Positions 54,282 to 64,000 of a stretch of 64,000 nt of DNA are shown piece after piece. Source of the DNA: Heliopora coerulea (lineage: Eukaryota; Cnidaria; Anthozoa; Scleralcyonacea; Helioporidae). The stretch lies in the NCBI GenBank assembly GCA_030142905.1, contig JASJOG010000096.1:310001-374000 (forward strand), read 5' to 3'. The position numbers and the translations under genes are program-made. Under the pieces are notes generated by a model. The model saw only the letters and a list, made by a program, of their open reading frames with translations. It was not told the DNA's origin and searched no databases. Numbering within the stretch: position 1 is the stretch's first letter; each line of letters starts with the position of its first letter.

Positions 54282-55279
54282 GTGAGAGTGTTACCATGGC
54301 TAGCTGGAGACAAATAGAAATTCGGCTTGTATATGACAATAAATTAATCTTTTCGATAGAAGCATGTCGAAATATCCTGCTGGATTTACGAACGATTTAA
54401 TCTAGATCGACTAGCAACAGACCTGCCAATTCCTCAGTGAGGAAAATCTTGGGTTTCTACTTAAAATATCTCGAGATTCTAAGAAAAGTAGTGAGGTATT
54501 GTCATTTTGCCATAAAGAAACATGTAAAAATGTACCGTGTTAGCATCAGCTGCCCATCCGTGAACTTGCAGAGATTTCAAAGAAACAAAGCAAGGCATCG
54601 AGATGCTGTTAACAGATAAAGATGACGAAACATGGGTAACAAACGACAGCATTTTGGATGAAAGATCGGTGGAATTGTTTGTGTCTTTAAATAGAAATAA
54701 AAATCGTGAGATACAGAGTTTTTGTCGTGAGACCGTGTGAAAAGGTAGAAAATTGTGCAACTCATGGCGAAAACGTGAGAGTTGGCATGTATGTAACACG
54801 AAATAAATGCAAGGCAGAATTTTGCGTTTACAAGGCAATTAAGCTTTTGAACATTTTGGATCAACCTGACCCGACTGTGAGCTCCAGTGGCCTAAATATT
54901 CCTGCACTGGAAGGCTGTGTACTTTTGCTAAAATATTTTGTTACTCGACTGTCGAAAAAATCTCCATTAAGATATACTATTATTTGGGTTTTAAATGCAG
55001 CTAATGCGGTAATGGCCCAGCAAAATTATCTTCAAACCCAGTAAAGATCTGTTTCAAGTGTTCGTGTTTCGTCACAATATGAAAAGTACAATATTTTAAT
55101 CATAGTTACAAACAAAAAGCTCATAGTTTTATTTTTACAACTTATAGATTCAAGTTGAAGTCCTCTTAATCGAATGATAACCTTTGTTAACATTAAATGT
55201 CTTTCTCTCAACTTATTAAAATGACTTAAACACACTTTAAAGAACCCTAGTGAATCACCGCTCTTACGTATTGTGCTTG
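54282..55279. other. Unassigned part of duplication unit 1
   Basis: Several frames (e.g. 54706-55044 plus, with HGENVRVGMYV and NIPALEGCVLLLKYF) look faintly protein-like but shift between frames and contain stops. The same text is at 58579-59576 with similar damage. A decayed gene is possible; no family is recognised. Confidence 0.3.
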
Positions 55280-55490
55280 TACTGGGAGAAATATCCATTA
55301 TTTTCTTCGCGTTGTCGGTAGGACGTCAAAACAACGAAAATGAAGTCGAGTCCGCGACCACGAGAACGCGAACAACACCAATGCCTTGCGCAGTTTTGTC
55401 GCGAGGGAGTTGGCACCTTCCGGTTGACGTCACGTCGGCGTTGCCGTCGTCATTTTGTAACCTCCTTGTTTTCACGATGAGCCTGACTTA
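55280..55490. promoter_or_regulatory. CpG-rich block with CRE palindrome
   Basis: Locally CpG-dense text in AT-rich surroundings, with tgacgtca at 55425-55432 (CRE/ATF consensus) and acgtc/gacgt repeats. On the minus strand it reads aaaatgacgacggcaacgcc, a phrase of a dispersed element I recall from marine invertebrates. Copied at about 59577-59785. It may be a promoter, or just a repeat. Confidence 0.35.
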
Positions 55491-55663
55491 AATTTGTTAA
55501 TCGATCGGCAGAGCATTAAATCAGCAAACTGAAGCTGTGTTGGTCTTGATGTACATGTACTGGCTTTAATCACTGTCGCGACCATTTAGCAAATAAAACA
55601 AGAAGTAAGTTAATGATTAAATGAAAGGGTAAATAAAAATGAATGGAACCAGAGATATTTGGA

Positions 55664-55874
55664 TATGTATGCATGTACGCATGTATGTATGTATGTATGT
55701 ATGCATGTATGCATGTATGTATGTATGCATGTATGTATGTATGTATGTAATGTATGTATGTAATGTATGTAATGTAATGTAATGTATATTATGTAATGTA
55801 ATGTAGTGTAATGTAGCGCAATGTATGTAATGTATGTAATGTATGTATGTATGTATGTATGTATGTATATGCAT
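55664..55874. repeat. ATGT microsatellite, unit 1
   Basis: (ATGT)n with ATGC variants and one block of gtaatgtaatgtatattatgt text. Open frames made of HTYI or MYVC repeats arise from it on both strands and are not genes. Confidence 0.9.
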
Positions 55875-56019
55875 ATATGTATGGGGGTTGAGAGCTATAC
55901 ATATACCTATATGTATATATATAATAGGTCTCGCTGTTGATGAGAGGAATCACAATACATAATAATATTGTATTCTCAAAAAATAATTGAATACCGATAG
56001 AAGAGAAGCGAAAGGGTAG

Positions 56020-56560
56020 CGAGTGTGGTACATTATAAGTTGAAAATTGTGTTAAAATGATGGACGTGTTTGTTAAGGTCGGGTTTAGTCTTATTGATGT
56101 GTAAAGCTTCTGTAAGTTTCAGTGAAAAGGCACATTTAGCAGAATCTAAAATTTTAAAGCAGGATTCGGAGTACTGAGTTTTACAGGAAGATGATTTTTG
56201 GAAGTGTTTGAAGATGTGTGAATTTTTGTCCGTAGAAGTGTGTTCTTTTGTCCTTGTGAAGAAATGACGAGTAGTTTCGCCAATTTAGCGGGAGTCACAT
56301 CCCGCACAAGTGAGTTGGTAAACCACATAGGACTTAAGTTTACCAGAAATAGGATCCTTAAAACAGAAAAGTCAGTGCAGTGCAGGATCGTTTGATGAGA
56401 CTTTTTAATCTTCGGTACGCGTGGAATAGTAACCAATATAGGGGAGTTTGAAGTATATAGATATATAGATACTTCTAAGGTTGTACGTGTTTCATTTTGG
56501 CAACTCATCCACGTTTCAAGGGTCATTTTACATGAGATGTTAGATAGAAAAGTTTTCATC
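56020..56560 (-). pseudogene. PLE GIY-YIG relic in duplication unit 1
   Basis: Minus strand: a connecting region (LVTIPRVPKIKKSHQTI), then after a shift the GIY-YIG domain VYQLTCAGCDSR, a TAA where Tyr is expected (just before IGETTRHFFTRTKEH), and C-terminal ALHINKTKPDLNKHVHHF. The RT is missing. It is present in both duplication units, so it inserted before the duplication. Confidence 0.75.
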
Positions 56561-56669
56561 GCAGTACCAGTGTGAGAAAGAAGCCGAAAACGGTCAAGTG
56601 GACGATTTCTTGCCAGTCGGCATCATATTCAAAGTAATTTGTAATTATAATTATGGTTAGCATAATAAT

Positions 56670-56868
56670 GCTTTTAAATTTATCGCAGTGTGGCTAGATT
56701 TTCCGCCAACAAACTGGTTTTTGTAATTTATGAATGACATTCAATATCAAGACGTGATTAGAAATGGAAAACGACCAAAATTCATTGTACTCTGTCCATC
56801 TCTTCGTAATTTTCGATTTGTTCGCTTGCGATTATTCCATTGTTACTTGCAACTTTAGCTTCCACGAT
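56670..56868 (-). pseudogene. Inverted paralogue of the YEEM receptor tail and 3' UTR
   Basis: Minus strand: TTIVEAKVASNNGIIAS then EQIENYEEMDRVQ and TGA (56782-56784), followed by 3' UTR text to 56670 that matches 47018-47130 (ttggtcgttttccatttcta, aatcacgtcttgatattgaa). An in-frame TAA lies just upstream at ~56872, and no certain acceptor was found, so this may be a relic. The 3' UTR is cut by the duplication border. Confidence 0.5.
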
Positions 56869-56879
56869 TGTGGTTTATC

Positions 56880-58214
56880 AACTGCGTAGACAAACTGGCA
56901 TCATGCAAACTAAAAAGTATAACAAACAATGCAATAATGCAATTTGCCGAGAAATGTTGACCATACAAATTCAGTGTCATTTCGAATTGCTTTTAAATTG
57001 AAACCGAACGATATTATTTGTTCATCATTATATCTGTCTTCGTTCACGAGGTATTCACAGGTTTTTCAAGCATGTGTTTTGACGTTATATTCTTCTCACA
57101 GGACTATTGCGGAATATCCCCGGAAATAACCCGTCAAAGTTCTGAAACTTTCTATGCATACGATAAGAAATAAGGAGCATTCTATGTTCGTATTACACTG
57201 TTGCCATGGAAACGAACTGGAAACAGATCCCTTTTTTAATTTAAAAATTCTAATTTTTGCTTCTGTTTTGAAATAAGACGATTTCAATTTTTGAGATTTT
57301 AGTATGTACGAATGGTAGATATCCACTGAAGCAAAGTCTTTTTGATGAAAAAAAAAATGTGAAAAAAATTAAATTTATAATCGGACGAAGAGCGAGATTT
57401 AGTGATTTCCATGACAACTAAAACAGACTGAGGAGTGTATTTTCTGTGTCAGAATATACGTGCATAGTTTGAATCCTAAATAACTGTTATCTCCAGATGT
57501 ACTTCTCATTTGTGAATTTTACCTGTTTGTGTTACGAATATGACGTTGCACAGCATTTAATTTGCGTGACAGAAGGAAACAGATTTTTTTCAGAATTGAA
57601 ATGAGATTATGAAGCGAGGAATGGCATTCTTCCTCGTTTCCAACATATCTTCGACTAAGATCGAAATTAGATCGACGATTCTTCATCTAAGTGGCTCTTT
57701 TTAAATCTTCGCCGATCCCGTCGGAGTTTATTACTTCACTGTAGCTAACTCTGGATTATTTTTCTCTTACTCGTTAAAGAGAGACGTCTCTAAGGAGCAA
57801 GTGTTGAGAACTCCTCAATTTTTTAAACATTTTAACAGCCCTTCTGCGTAACTTTCACCACTCGGACTTTTTATTTCGTAGTAATTGTTTTTGATCATAC
57901 ACCACAGATGAGTTTTGGAAGAAAAACCTGCGTGGATTGCAAGTTAGCAATACAACGACCTTGTTCATAACAGTCGAAAATTTAAATATTTTATGTGCCT
58001 CCTAGTCCTCTCTCTATTCATGTAGTTACAAACACTGTTTTGAAGTACAAACCAAAGACCGAGAACGGTAACGCTTGTTAAGATACTTACAAGGAATATA
58101 AGAATCTTTAAAATACCCCAAATATAAATGTTTACGTGTACCCCCGTATTTCGTCACCTGATTACTCTTTGTAAGCTAATGATTTGACGTAGAACTCTAC
58201 GGATGAATTCCATA
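56880..58214. other. Spacer between duplication units, nothing recognised
   Basis: No gene-like frame or repeat I can support. Confidence 0.3.
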
Positions 58215-58524
58215 GGAATGCGAAATTTGTTGCAACTGTACCTCAGATGCAGAGATAGATCGGACAGTAGAAGTGTCACGGACGTCTTTTTCACTGTCTA
58301 AAATTCCTTAAGATTTCAAACAATATAACCTCGACTACAGCTGTTGTTATGCCCTAGAGAATGTTCTAGTGCCTCGTGTAGCGGCTGTCGGTCAGTACAC
58401 GAAACAGTCGAAAACATACATTTTCCTACTTTTTCCAATATACATTGTATGAATTTGAGTAGTTTAGATAATTAACAGTCATTTGCATGAGTTGCATTTA
58501 TTGTTTTTTTGTATATTCGTTTAG

Positions 58525-58578
58525 TTACAAAACAGCCTACTCCTGAGGAAACAAGTGATTTACCAGTGGTTAAAGAAG
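58525..58578 (+). CDS. Stalk-like mini-exon, copy 2 (putative)
   Basis: Base-for-base the same as the exon at 54228-54281, including the acceptor and the GTGAGA donor. Both symmetric exons could be included in one transcript, giving a longer stalk. It is the copy closer to the transmembrane exon at 63.2 kb. Confidence 0.4.
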
Positions 58579-59954
58579 GTGAGAGTGTTACCATGGCTAG
58601 CTGGAGACAAATAGAAATTCGGCTTGTATATGACAATAAATTAATCTTTTCGATAGAAGCATGTCGAAATATCCTGCTGGATTTACGAACGATTTAATCT
58701 AGATCGACTAGCAACAGACCTGCCAATTCCTCAGTGAGGAAAATCTTGAGTTTCTACTTAAAATATCTCGAGATTCTAAGAAAAGTAGTGAGGTATTGTC
58801 ATTTTGCCATAAAGAAACATGTAAAAATGTACCGTGTTAGCATCAGCTGCCCATCCGTGAACTTGCAAAGATTTCAGTGGAACAAAGCAAGGCATCGAGA
58901 TGCTGTTAACAGATAAAGATGACGAAACATGAGTAACAAACGACAGCATTTTGGATGAAAGATCGGTGGAATTGTTTGTGTCTTTAAATAGAAATAAAAA
59001 TCGTGAGATACAGAGTTTTTGTCGTGAGACCGTGAGAAAAGGTAGAAAATTGTGCAACTCATGGCGAAAACGTGAGAGTTGGCATGTATGTAACACGAAA
59101 TAAATGCAAGGCAGAATTTTGCGTTTACAAGGCAATTAAGCTTTTGAACATTTTGGATCAACCTGACCCGACTGTGAGCTCCAGTGGCCTAAATATTCCT
59201 GCACTGGAAGGCTGTGTACTTTTGCTAAAATATTTTGTTACTCGACTGTCGAAAAAATCTCCATTAAGATATAATATTATTTGGGTTTTAAATGCAGCTA
59301 ATGCGGTAATGGCCCAGCAAAATTATCTTCAAACCCAGTAAAGATCTGTTTCAAGTGTTCGTGTTTCGTAACAATATGGAAAGTATGATATTTCAATCAT
59401 AGTTACAAACAAAAAACTCATAGTTTTATTTTTACAACTTATAGATTCAAGTTGAAGTCCTCTTAATCGAATGATAACCTTTGTTAACATTAAATGTCTT
59501 TCTCTCAACTTATTAAAATGACTTAAACACACTTTAAAGAACCCTAGTGAATCACGGCTCTTACGTATTGTACTTGTACTGGCAGAAATATCCCTTATTT
59601 TCTTCGCGTTGTCGGTAGGACGTCAAAACAACGAAAATGAAGTCGAGTCCGCGACCACGAGAACGCGAACAACACCAATGCCTTGCGCAGTTTTGTCGCG
59701 AGGGAGTTGGCACGTTCCGGTTGACGTCACGTCGGCGTTGCCGTCGTCATTTTGTAACCTCCTTGTTTTCACGATGAGCCTGACTTAAATTTGTTAATCG
59801 ATCGGCAGAGCATTAAATCAGCAAACTGAAGCTGTGTTGGTCTTGATGTACATGTACTGGCTTTAATCATTGTCGCGACCATTTAGCAAATAAAACAAGA
59901 AGTAGGTGAATGATTAAATGAAAGGGTAAATAAAAATGAATGGAACCAGAGATA

Positions 59955-60596
59955 TTTGGATATGTATGTATGTACGCATGTATGAATGTATGTATGTATG
60001 TATGTATGTATGTATGTATGTATGTATGTATGCATGTATGCATGTATGCATGTATGCATGTATGTATGTATGTATGTATGTATGTATGCATGTATGCATG
60101 TATGCATGTATGTATGTATGTATGTATGTATGTAATGTATGTAATGTAATGTAATGTATATTATGTAGTGTAATGTAGTGCAATGTATATAATGTATGTA
60201 TGTATGTATGTATGTATGTATGTATGCATGCATGTATGTATGTATGTTTGTATGGATGTATGGATGTATGCATGTATGTATGTATGTGTGTATGTATGTA
60301 TGTATGTATGTTTGCATTTATGCATTTATGGATGTATGTATGTATGTATGTATGTATGTATGCATGCATGCATGTATGTATGCATTCATGTATGTATGTA
60401 TGTATGCATGTATGCATGGATGCATGTATGCATGTATGTATGTATGCATGTATGTATGTATGTATGTATGTATGTATGTATGTATGTATGTATGCATGTA
60501 TGCATGTATGTATGTATGCATGTATGTAATGTATGTATGCATGTATGCATGTATGTATGTATGTATGTATGTAAGTTTGTATGTATGCATGTATGC

Positions 60597-60629
<33 letters not shown>

Positions 60630-61180
60630 TGTATGTATGCATGTATGCATGTATGCATGTATGTATGTATGCATGTATGTAATGTATGTATGTATGTAAT
60701 GTATGTAATGTAATGTATATTATTTAGTGTAATGTAGTGCAATGTATATAATGTATGTAATGTATCTATGTATGTAATGTATGTATGTAATGTATGTATG
60801 TAATGTATGTAATGTATGTAATGTATGTAATGTATGTAATGTATGTAATGTAATGTATATTATGTAGTGTAATGTAGTGCAATGTATATAATCTATGTAA
60901 TGTATGTATGTATGCATGTATGCATGTATGCATGTATGCATATATGTATGTATGCATGTATGCATGTATGTATGTATGTAATGTATGTATGTATGTATTT
61001 ATGTAATGTATGTATTTATGTAATGTATGTATATATGTATTTATGTAATGTATGTATGTAATGTATGTAATATATGTAATGTAATGTAATGTATATTATG
61101 TAGTGTAATGTAGTGCAATGTATATAATGTATGTAATGTATGTAATGTATGTATGTATGTATGTATGTATGTATATGCAT
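59955..61180. repeat. ATGT microsatellite, unit 2, with higher-order structure
   Basis: About 1.2 kb of (ATGT)n/(ATGC)n. A spacer of roughly 45-60 bases (aatgtatattatgtagtgta, atgtagtgcaatgtatataa) recurs four times, near 60135, 60705, 60850 and 61085, showing that larger blocks were copied. Chance frames on both strands are not genes. Confidence 0.9.
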
Positions 61181-61329
61181 ATATGTATGGTGGTTGAGAG
61201 CTATACATATACCTATATGTATATATATAATAGGTCTCGCTGTTGATGAGAGGAATCAAAATGCATAATAATATTGTATTCTCAAAAAATAATTAAATAC
61301 CGATAGAAGAGAAGCGAAAGGGTAGCGAG

Positions 61330-61860
61330 TGTGGTACATTATAAGTTGAAAATTGTGTTAAAATGATGGACGTGTTTGTTAAGGTCGGGTTTAGTCTTAT
61401 TGATGTGTAAAGCTTCTGTAAGTTTCAGTGAAAAGGCACATTTAGCAGAATCTAAAATTTTAGAGCAGGATTCGGAGTACTGAGTTTTACAGGAAGATGA
61501 TTTTTGGAAGTGTTTAAAGATGTGTGAATTTTTGTCCGTAGAAGTGTGCTCTTTTGTCCTTGTGAAGAAATGACGAGTAGTTTCGCCAATTTAGCGGGAG
61601 TTACATCCCGCACAAGTGAATTGGTAAACCACATAGGACTTAAGTTCACCAGGAGTAGGATCCTTAAAACAGAAAAGTCAGTGGAAGATCGTTTGATGAG
61701 ACTTTTTAATCTTCGGTATGTGTGGAATAGTAACTAATGTGGGGGAGTTTGAAGTGTATAGATATATAGATACTTCTAAGGTTGTACGTGTTTCATTTTG
61801 GCAACTCATCCACGTTTCAAGGGTCATTTTACATGAGATGTTAGATAGAAAAGTTTTCAT
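61330..61860 (-). pseudogene. PLE GIY-YIG relic in duplication unit 2
   Basis: Same relic as at 56.0-56.6 kb, with small differences (one short deletion near 61680). It keeps the same broken Tyr codon in the GIY-YIG box, which shows the break is older than the duplication. Confidence 0.75.
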
Positions 61861-61992
61861 CGCAGTACCAGTGTGAGAAAGAAGCCGAAAACGGTCAAGT
61901 GGACGATTTCTTGCCAGTCGGCATCATATTCAAAGTAATTTGTAATTATAATTATGGTTACCATAATGATGCTTTTAAATGTATCGCAGTGT

Positions 61993-62190
61993 CTCGCGCC
62001 TTCAGTGCTTGCACTGACTCTGAAGTCACAATAGCATGACCAGTCATTTATAGTCAGCTTCGCCACTGGAGATATACATTTACCTGTATTTGCTCCGTCC
62101 ACAGAAACGACCAGAAGCCATTCATAAAGTTCTGACCAGTCTTGTTGACAGCTAGTGAATGATCCACAGGATTGCACCACTGTTAAGTAT
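61993..62190 (-). other. Candidate protein-like relic, unrecognised
   Basis: The minus frame SCGSFTSCQQDWSELYEWL, LVVSVDGANTGKCISPVAKL and NDWSCYCDFRVSASTEGARH looks protein-like (Trp and Cys rich) and may be an exon or a repeat-encoded peptide. It begins exactly where the duplication homology ends. No family named. Confidence 0.25.
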
Positions 62191-63217
62191 AATGATGCCA
62201 CGCTACCTAAGCGTAAGCGTATGCTCTGATTGTTGGACTTTTTTTCTTTATTTAGACTGTAATTTTTTTCTTTAGCTTATATTTGAACATCGCTCTCCTC
62301 ATGGATCCATCATCCTTTACCCTTGAGCTTGGAATGTGCACCAGTTCCTACCTAAATGTTATTTCACGGGCGTTGATAATCCTTATGACTCTTGAATAGA
62401 TTAACTATACATAAAAGATCAGTCCAGTACCAATTTTAATGCACTTTCTGCACATTGCCATTGCTGTCACGTTGGAAGTTAAAGTAGACAAGAACCTTTC
62501 TGGCCAACCTTCTTAACGTTAATTACATTATTTACTGTGGCTAACCCCAGACAATTTAACTCGTCAAGGGGAGAGATTATGCAGTGAAACAGTTAATACA
62601 AACAAAGTCCATAGGATATGAAAACAAATTTGGGCAAAATGATGGTGTAATAAGTAATAATTATTGTGAACGTCAAATATTTTAAAACTGGAAAACTTGT
62701 ACACGACTATGTCTGTGACTGGACCATTATTTTCAAGTTTGCTTGACTTTAAACATGATGTGATTACCGTAGAGATACCAAGCGCATAAACAAGAGTTTT
62801 GTTCTGAAAGACGTTCAAGAATTTGTTTTTTAGGAAACTGGGAACTTCGGTTATTTACCGTGGAAAAGATCTAGAATAAAACGAGTTTAAGGACTACTGG
62901 GATACTTTTTGGTTATTGCCTTTTCAAATAATGATAAATCTAGGATTAGGGTTAAGCAGGACATGCAATCGCTTTTCGTGTTTTACATACCATTTCCTAT
63001 CCAGTAGATTTGGTCTCCGAATTCAGGACCTTGAAATCTGTCAAATGATACTCAGGTTGTAACAACCAAAACTAAGTTCAACGATGTATGACGGAGGGAA
63101 GGAATAGAACGACGGTTGCATAAAAAATGAGTTGTTGAGGCTAAGAAGTGAGAAAATAACTGCAGTTCTTTGTTATATTGTGCTTTTATAACTGGATTCC
63201 TTGTTTCTTTTTAACAG
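62191..63217 (+). other. Probable intron before the transmembrane exon
   Basis: No gene or repeat recognised. It ends in a good pyrimidine tract and acceptor (ttgtttctttttaacag) at 63201-63217. Confidence 0.4.
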
Positions 63218-63600
63218 AGAAACCAACGTTGGACGAAAGCTGCAGTGGAGAAGAATGGTATATATATGTCATTGCATTTATTTGTGGAGTATGCGTCGGA
63301 ACGATATCTATGTATGCCATGCAGCGGTTGCAGCACAGGTTAAGAAACAGAAGAGATCATCCTACGTTTTCCCAACCATGTACCACTTCTAAAACGTCAC
63401 GTGAAAGACCAGAAAATTTTTCTACATACGAAGACCTAGATTTACGAAGAATGCCTGCCGAAGATAATTACCAATCACTTTCAGTGAATTCAAGAAAAGC
63501 CAGAAATGTTGCGATAGATGTCAAAGATGAGTCCAGCTATCAAGAATTAGATAAAAAGAGGGAAAATAATGATAACAATTATCAAGCTCTTAATCGTTAG
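63218..63600 (+). CDS. Receptor terminal exon: transmembrane helix and tail with two ITAM-like pairs
   Basis: Starts at a strong acceptor in phase 1 and ends at TAG (63598-63600). After a short stalk (EKPTLDESCSGEE) comes a ~20-residue hydrophobic helix (WYIYVIAFICGVCVGTISM) then a basic stop-transfer stretch (RLQHRLRNRRDH), so type I membrane topology. The ~90-residue tail has four YxxL motifs: YEDL, YQSL, YQEL and YQAL. Y1-Y2 and Y3-Y4 are each spaced as YxxL-x10-YxxL, within the broader range allowed for ITAMs (x6-12); such tails bind SH2 proteins when phosphorylated. The exon is uninterrupted. A paralogue at 20.7-21.7 kb keeps the last pair with the same spacing. Ligand-binding exons are not directly joined here; the Ig exon at 43.6 kb and stalk exons at 54.2/58.5 kb share strand and phase. 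Confidence 0.7.
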
Positions 63601-64000
63601 TGCGTTTGAAAATGAAAAAGACGTGGTTGTTTGCAACTGATTTCCATGATTTATACCGACATTTTGATTCGATGCATCATGCGGTGATGTAGATCAATAT
63701 CTTTTTATTTCATGCTCTTTCTTGTATGTCTTTCCATTTGTTTTTAGGTCTGTTTGGTTTTCTTTCTGACATTATGTCTTTCAGTTAAATTGTCTATGTG
63801 CCTGCCTATTTCTATTTCTATGATAAGTTCATTAGGTAGACAAAAATGACAGTCCGTGGAATAATGCTTAATTCGATGCAACTTTTGCTGTCTAGTCGAA
63901 ATGTCTCAATTGGAGTTATTCCAATTCCATGTTAAAATTATGAATTAACTCTTTATTAATCTAAGTAACAGCTTTCCAGCTGAATGAATTATCAGGCCCG
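63601..64000 (+). other. 3' UTR of the ITAM-like receptor, runs to the window edge
   Basis: Conserved block by block with 20672-20100 on the minus strand, including text beyond 63960. No polyadenylation signal was assigned with confidence. Confidence 0.55.

Larger units (their letters stand above)
53924..56691. repeat. Tandem segmental duplication, unit 1
   Basis: About 2.77 kb, strongly similar to 58215-61992 in the same orientation. Contents in order: Cys-rich frame, stalk-like exon (54228-54281), unassigned text, CpG-rich block (55280-55480), ATGT microsatellite (55664-55874), PLE remnant (56020-56560). Borders: ggaatgcga on the left, cgcagtgt on the right; the right border lies in the inverted YEEM-gene 3' UTR. 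Confidence 0.85.
58215..61992. repeat. Tandem segmental duplication, unit 2
   Basis: Second copy of the segment, longer by ~1.0 kb through growth of the ATGT microsatellite from ~210 to ~1220 bases. Outside the array, differences are a few percent. The stalk-exon bases are identical in the two copies. Confidence 0.85.

Noticed and set aside
54212..54400. A full Ig domain starting at the stalk exon
   Set aside because: After the GTGAGA donor the readthrough has no Ig strand pattern and soon stops, so only the 54-base part is supported.
59867..61259. Long open frames on both strands coding MYVC and HTYI repeats
   Set aside because: They are translations of the ATGT/ATGC microsatellite, which has few stops in most frames. 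No start context, splice sites or non-repeat sequence.
1..64000. CRISPR array or bacterial operon
   Set aside because: No regular direct repeats with unique spacers, and no closely packed genes. Introns, LINEs and SINEs show animal DNA.

Overview
The window looks like AT-rich nuclear DNA from an invertebrate animal, most likely a cnidarian such as a coral or anemone. The evidence is intron-bearing gene pieces with GT..AG boundaries, many APE-type LINEs, Penelope-like elements (PLEs) with GIY-YIG domains, tRNA-derived SINEs, fold-back elements and long ATGT microsatellites. Nothing bacterial is present. Most open frames belong to mobile elements or are chance frames. The taxon is inferred from gene style, not from a species-specific marker.

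Left part (1-11 kb): a LINE on the minus strand runs off the left edge. Next is a broken, intron-containing copy of the first part of DNA topoisomerase II (minus strand, 2.5-6.5 kb) with SINEs and a hairpin MITE in one intron. Then come a hAT-like transposase gene with a CGGBP1/BED-type zinc finger (7.4-8.8 kb), a degenerate minisatellite, and the remains of an integrase-core gene.

Middle part (12-43 kb): an almost complete LINE with an esterase-type ORF1 (12-17 kb), two fold-back elements (18-19 kb), the 3' end of a receptor gene on the minus strand split by a 930-bp solo LTR (20.1-21.7 kb), a PLE (21.8-23.2 kb), several MITE-like hairpins, two LINE pieces (31.3-32.9 and 34.9-35.5 kb), a near-perfect 229-bp palindrome (34.6-34.9 kb), and a 3' LINE fragment (40.9-41.8 kb). 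Long stretches between these show nothing recognisable.

Right part (43.6-64 kb): pieces of an immunoglobulin-type receptor family. There is a V-like Ig exon with both core cysteines replaced (43.6 kb), a tail exon ending in a YEEM motif (46.9 kb) with an inverted paralogue (56.8 kb), a short stalk-like exon present twice (54.2 and 58.5 kb), and a terminal exon coding a transmembrane helix plus a tail with four YxxL motifs arranged as two ITAM-like pairs (63.2 kb). The split gene at 20.7-21.7 kb is a paralogue of that last exon. A 2.8/3.8-kb segment is tandemly duplicated here (53.9-56.7 and 58.2-62.0 kb). An R2/R4-like LINE, a CR1/L2-like LINE with a 2A-like peptide, and two long inverted-repeat elements are nested among the receptor pieces. 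By analogy with Hydractinia Alr genes this could be a fragment of an allorecognition or innate-receptor cluster. The exon structure and motifs are visible; the function is inference.
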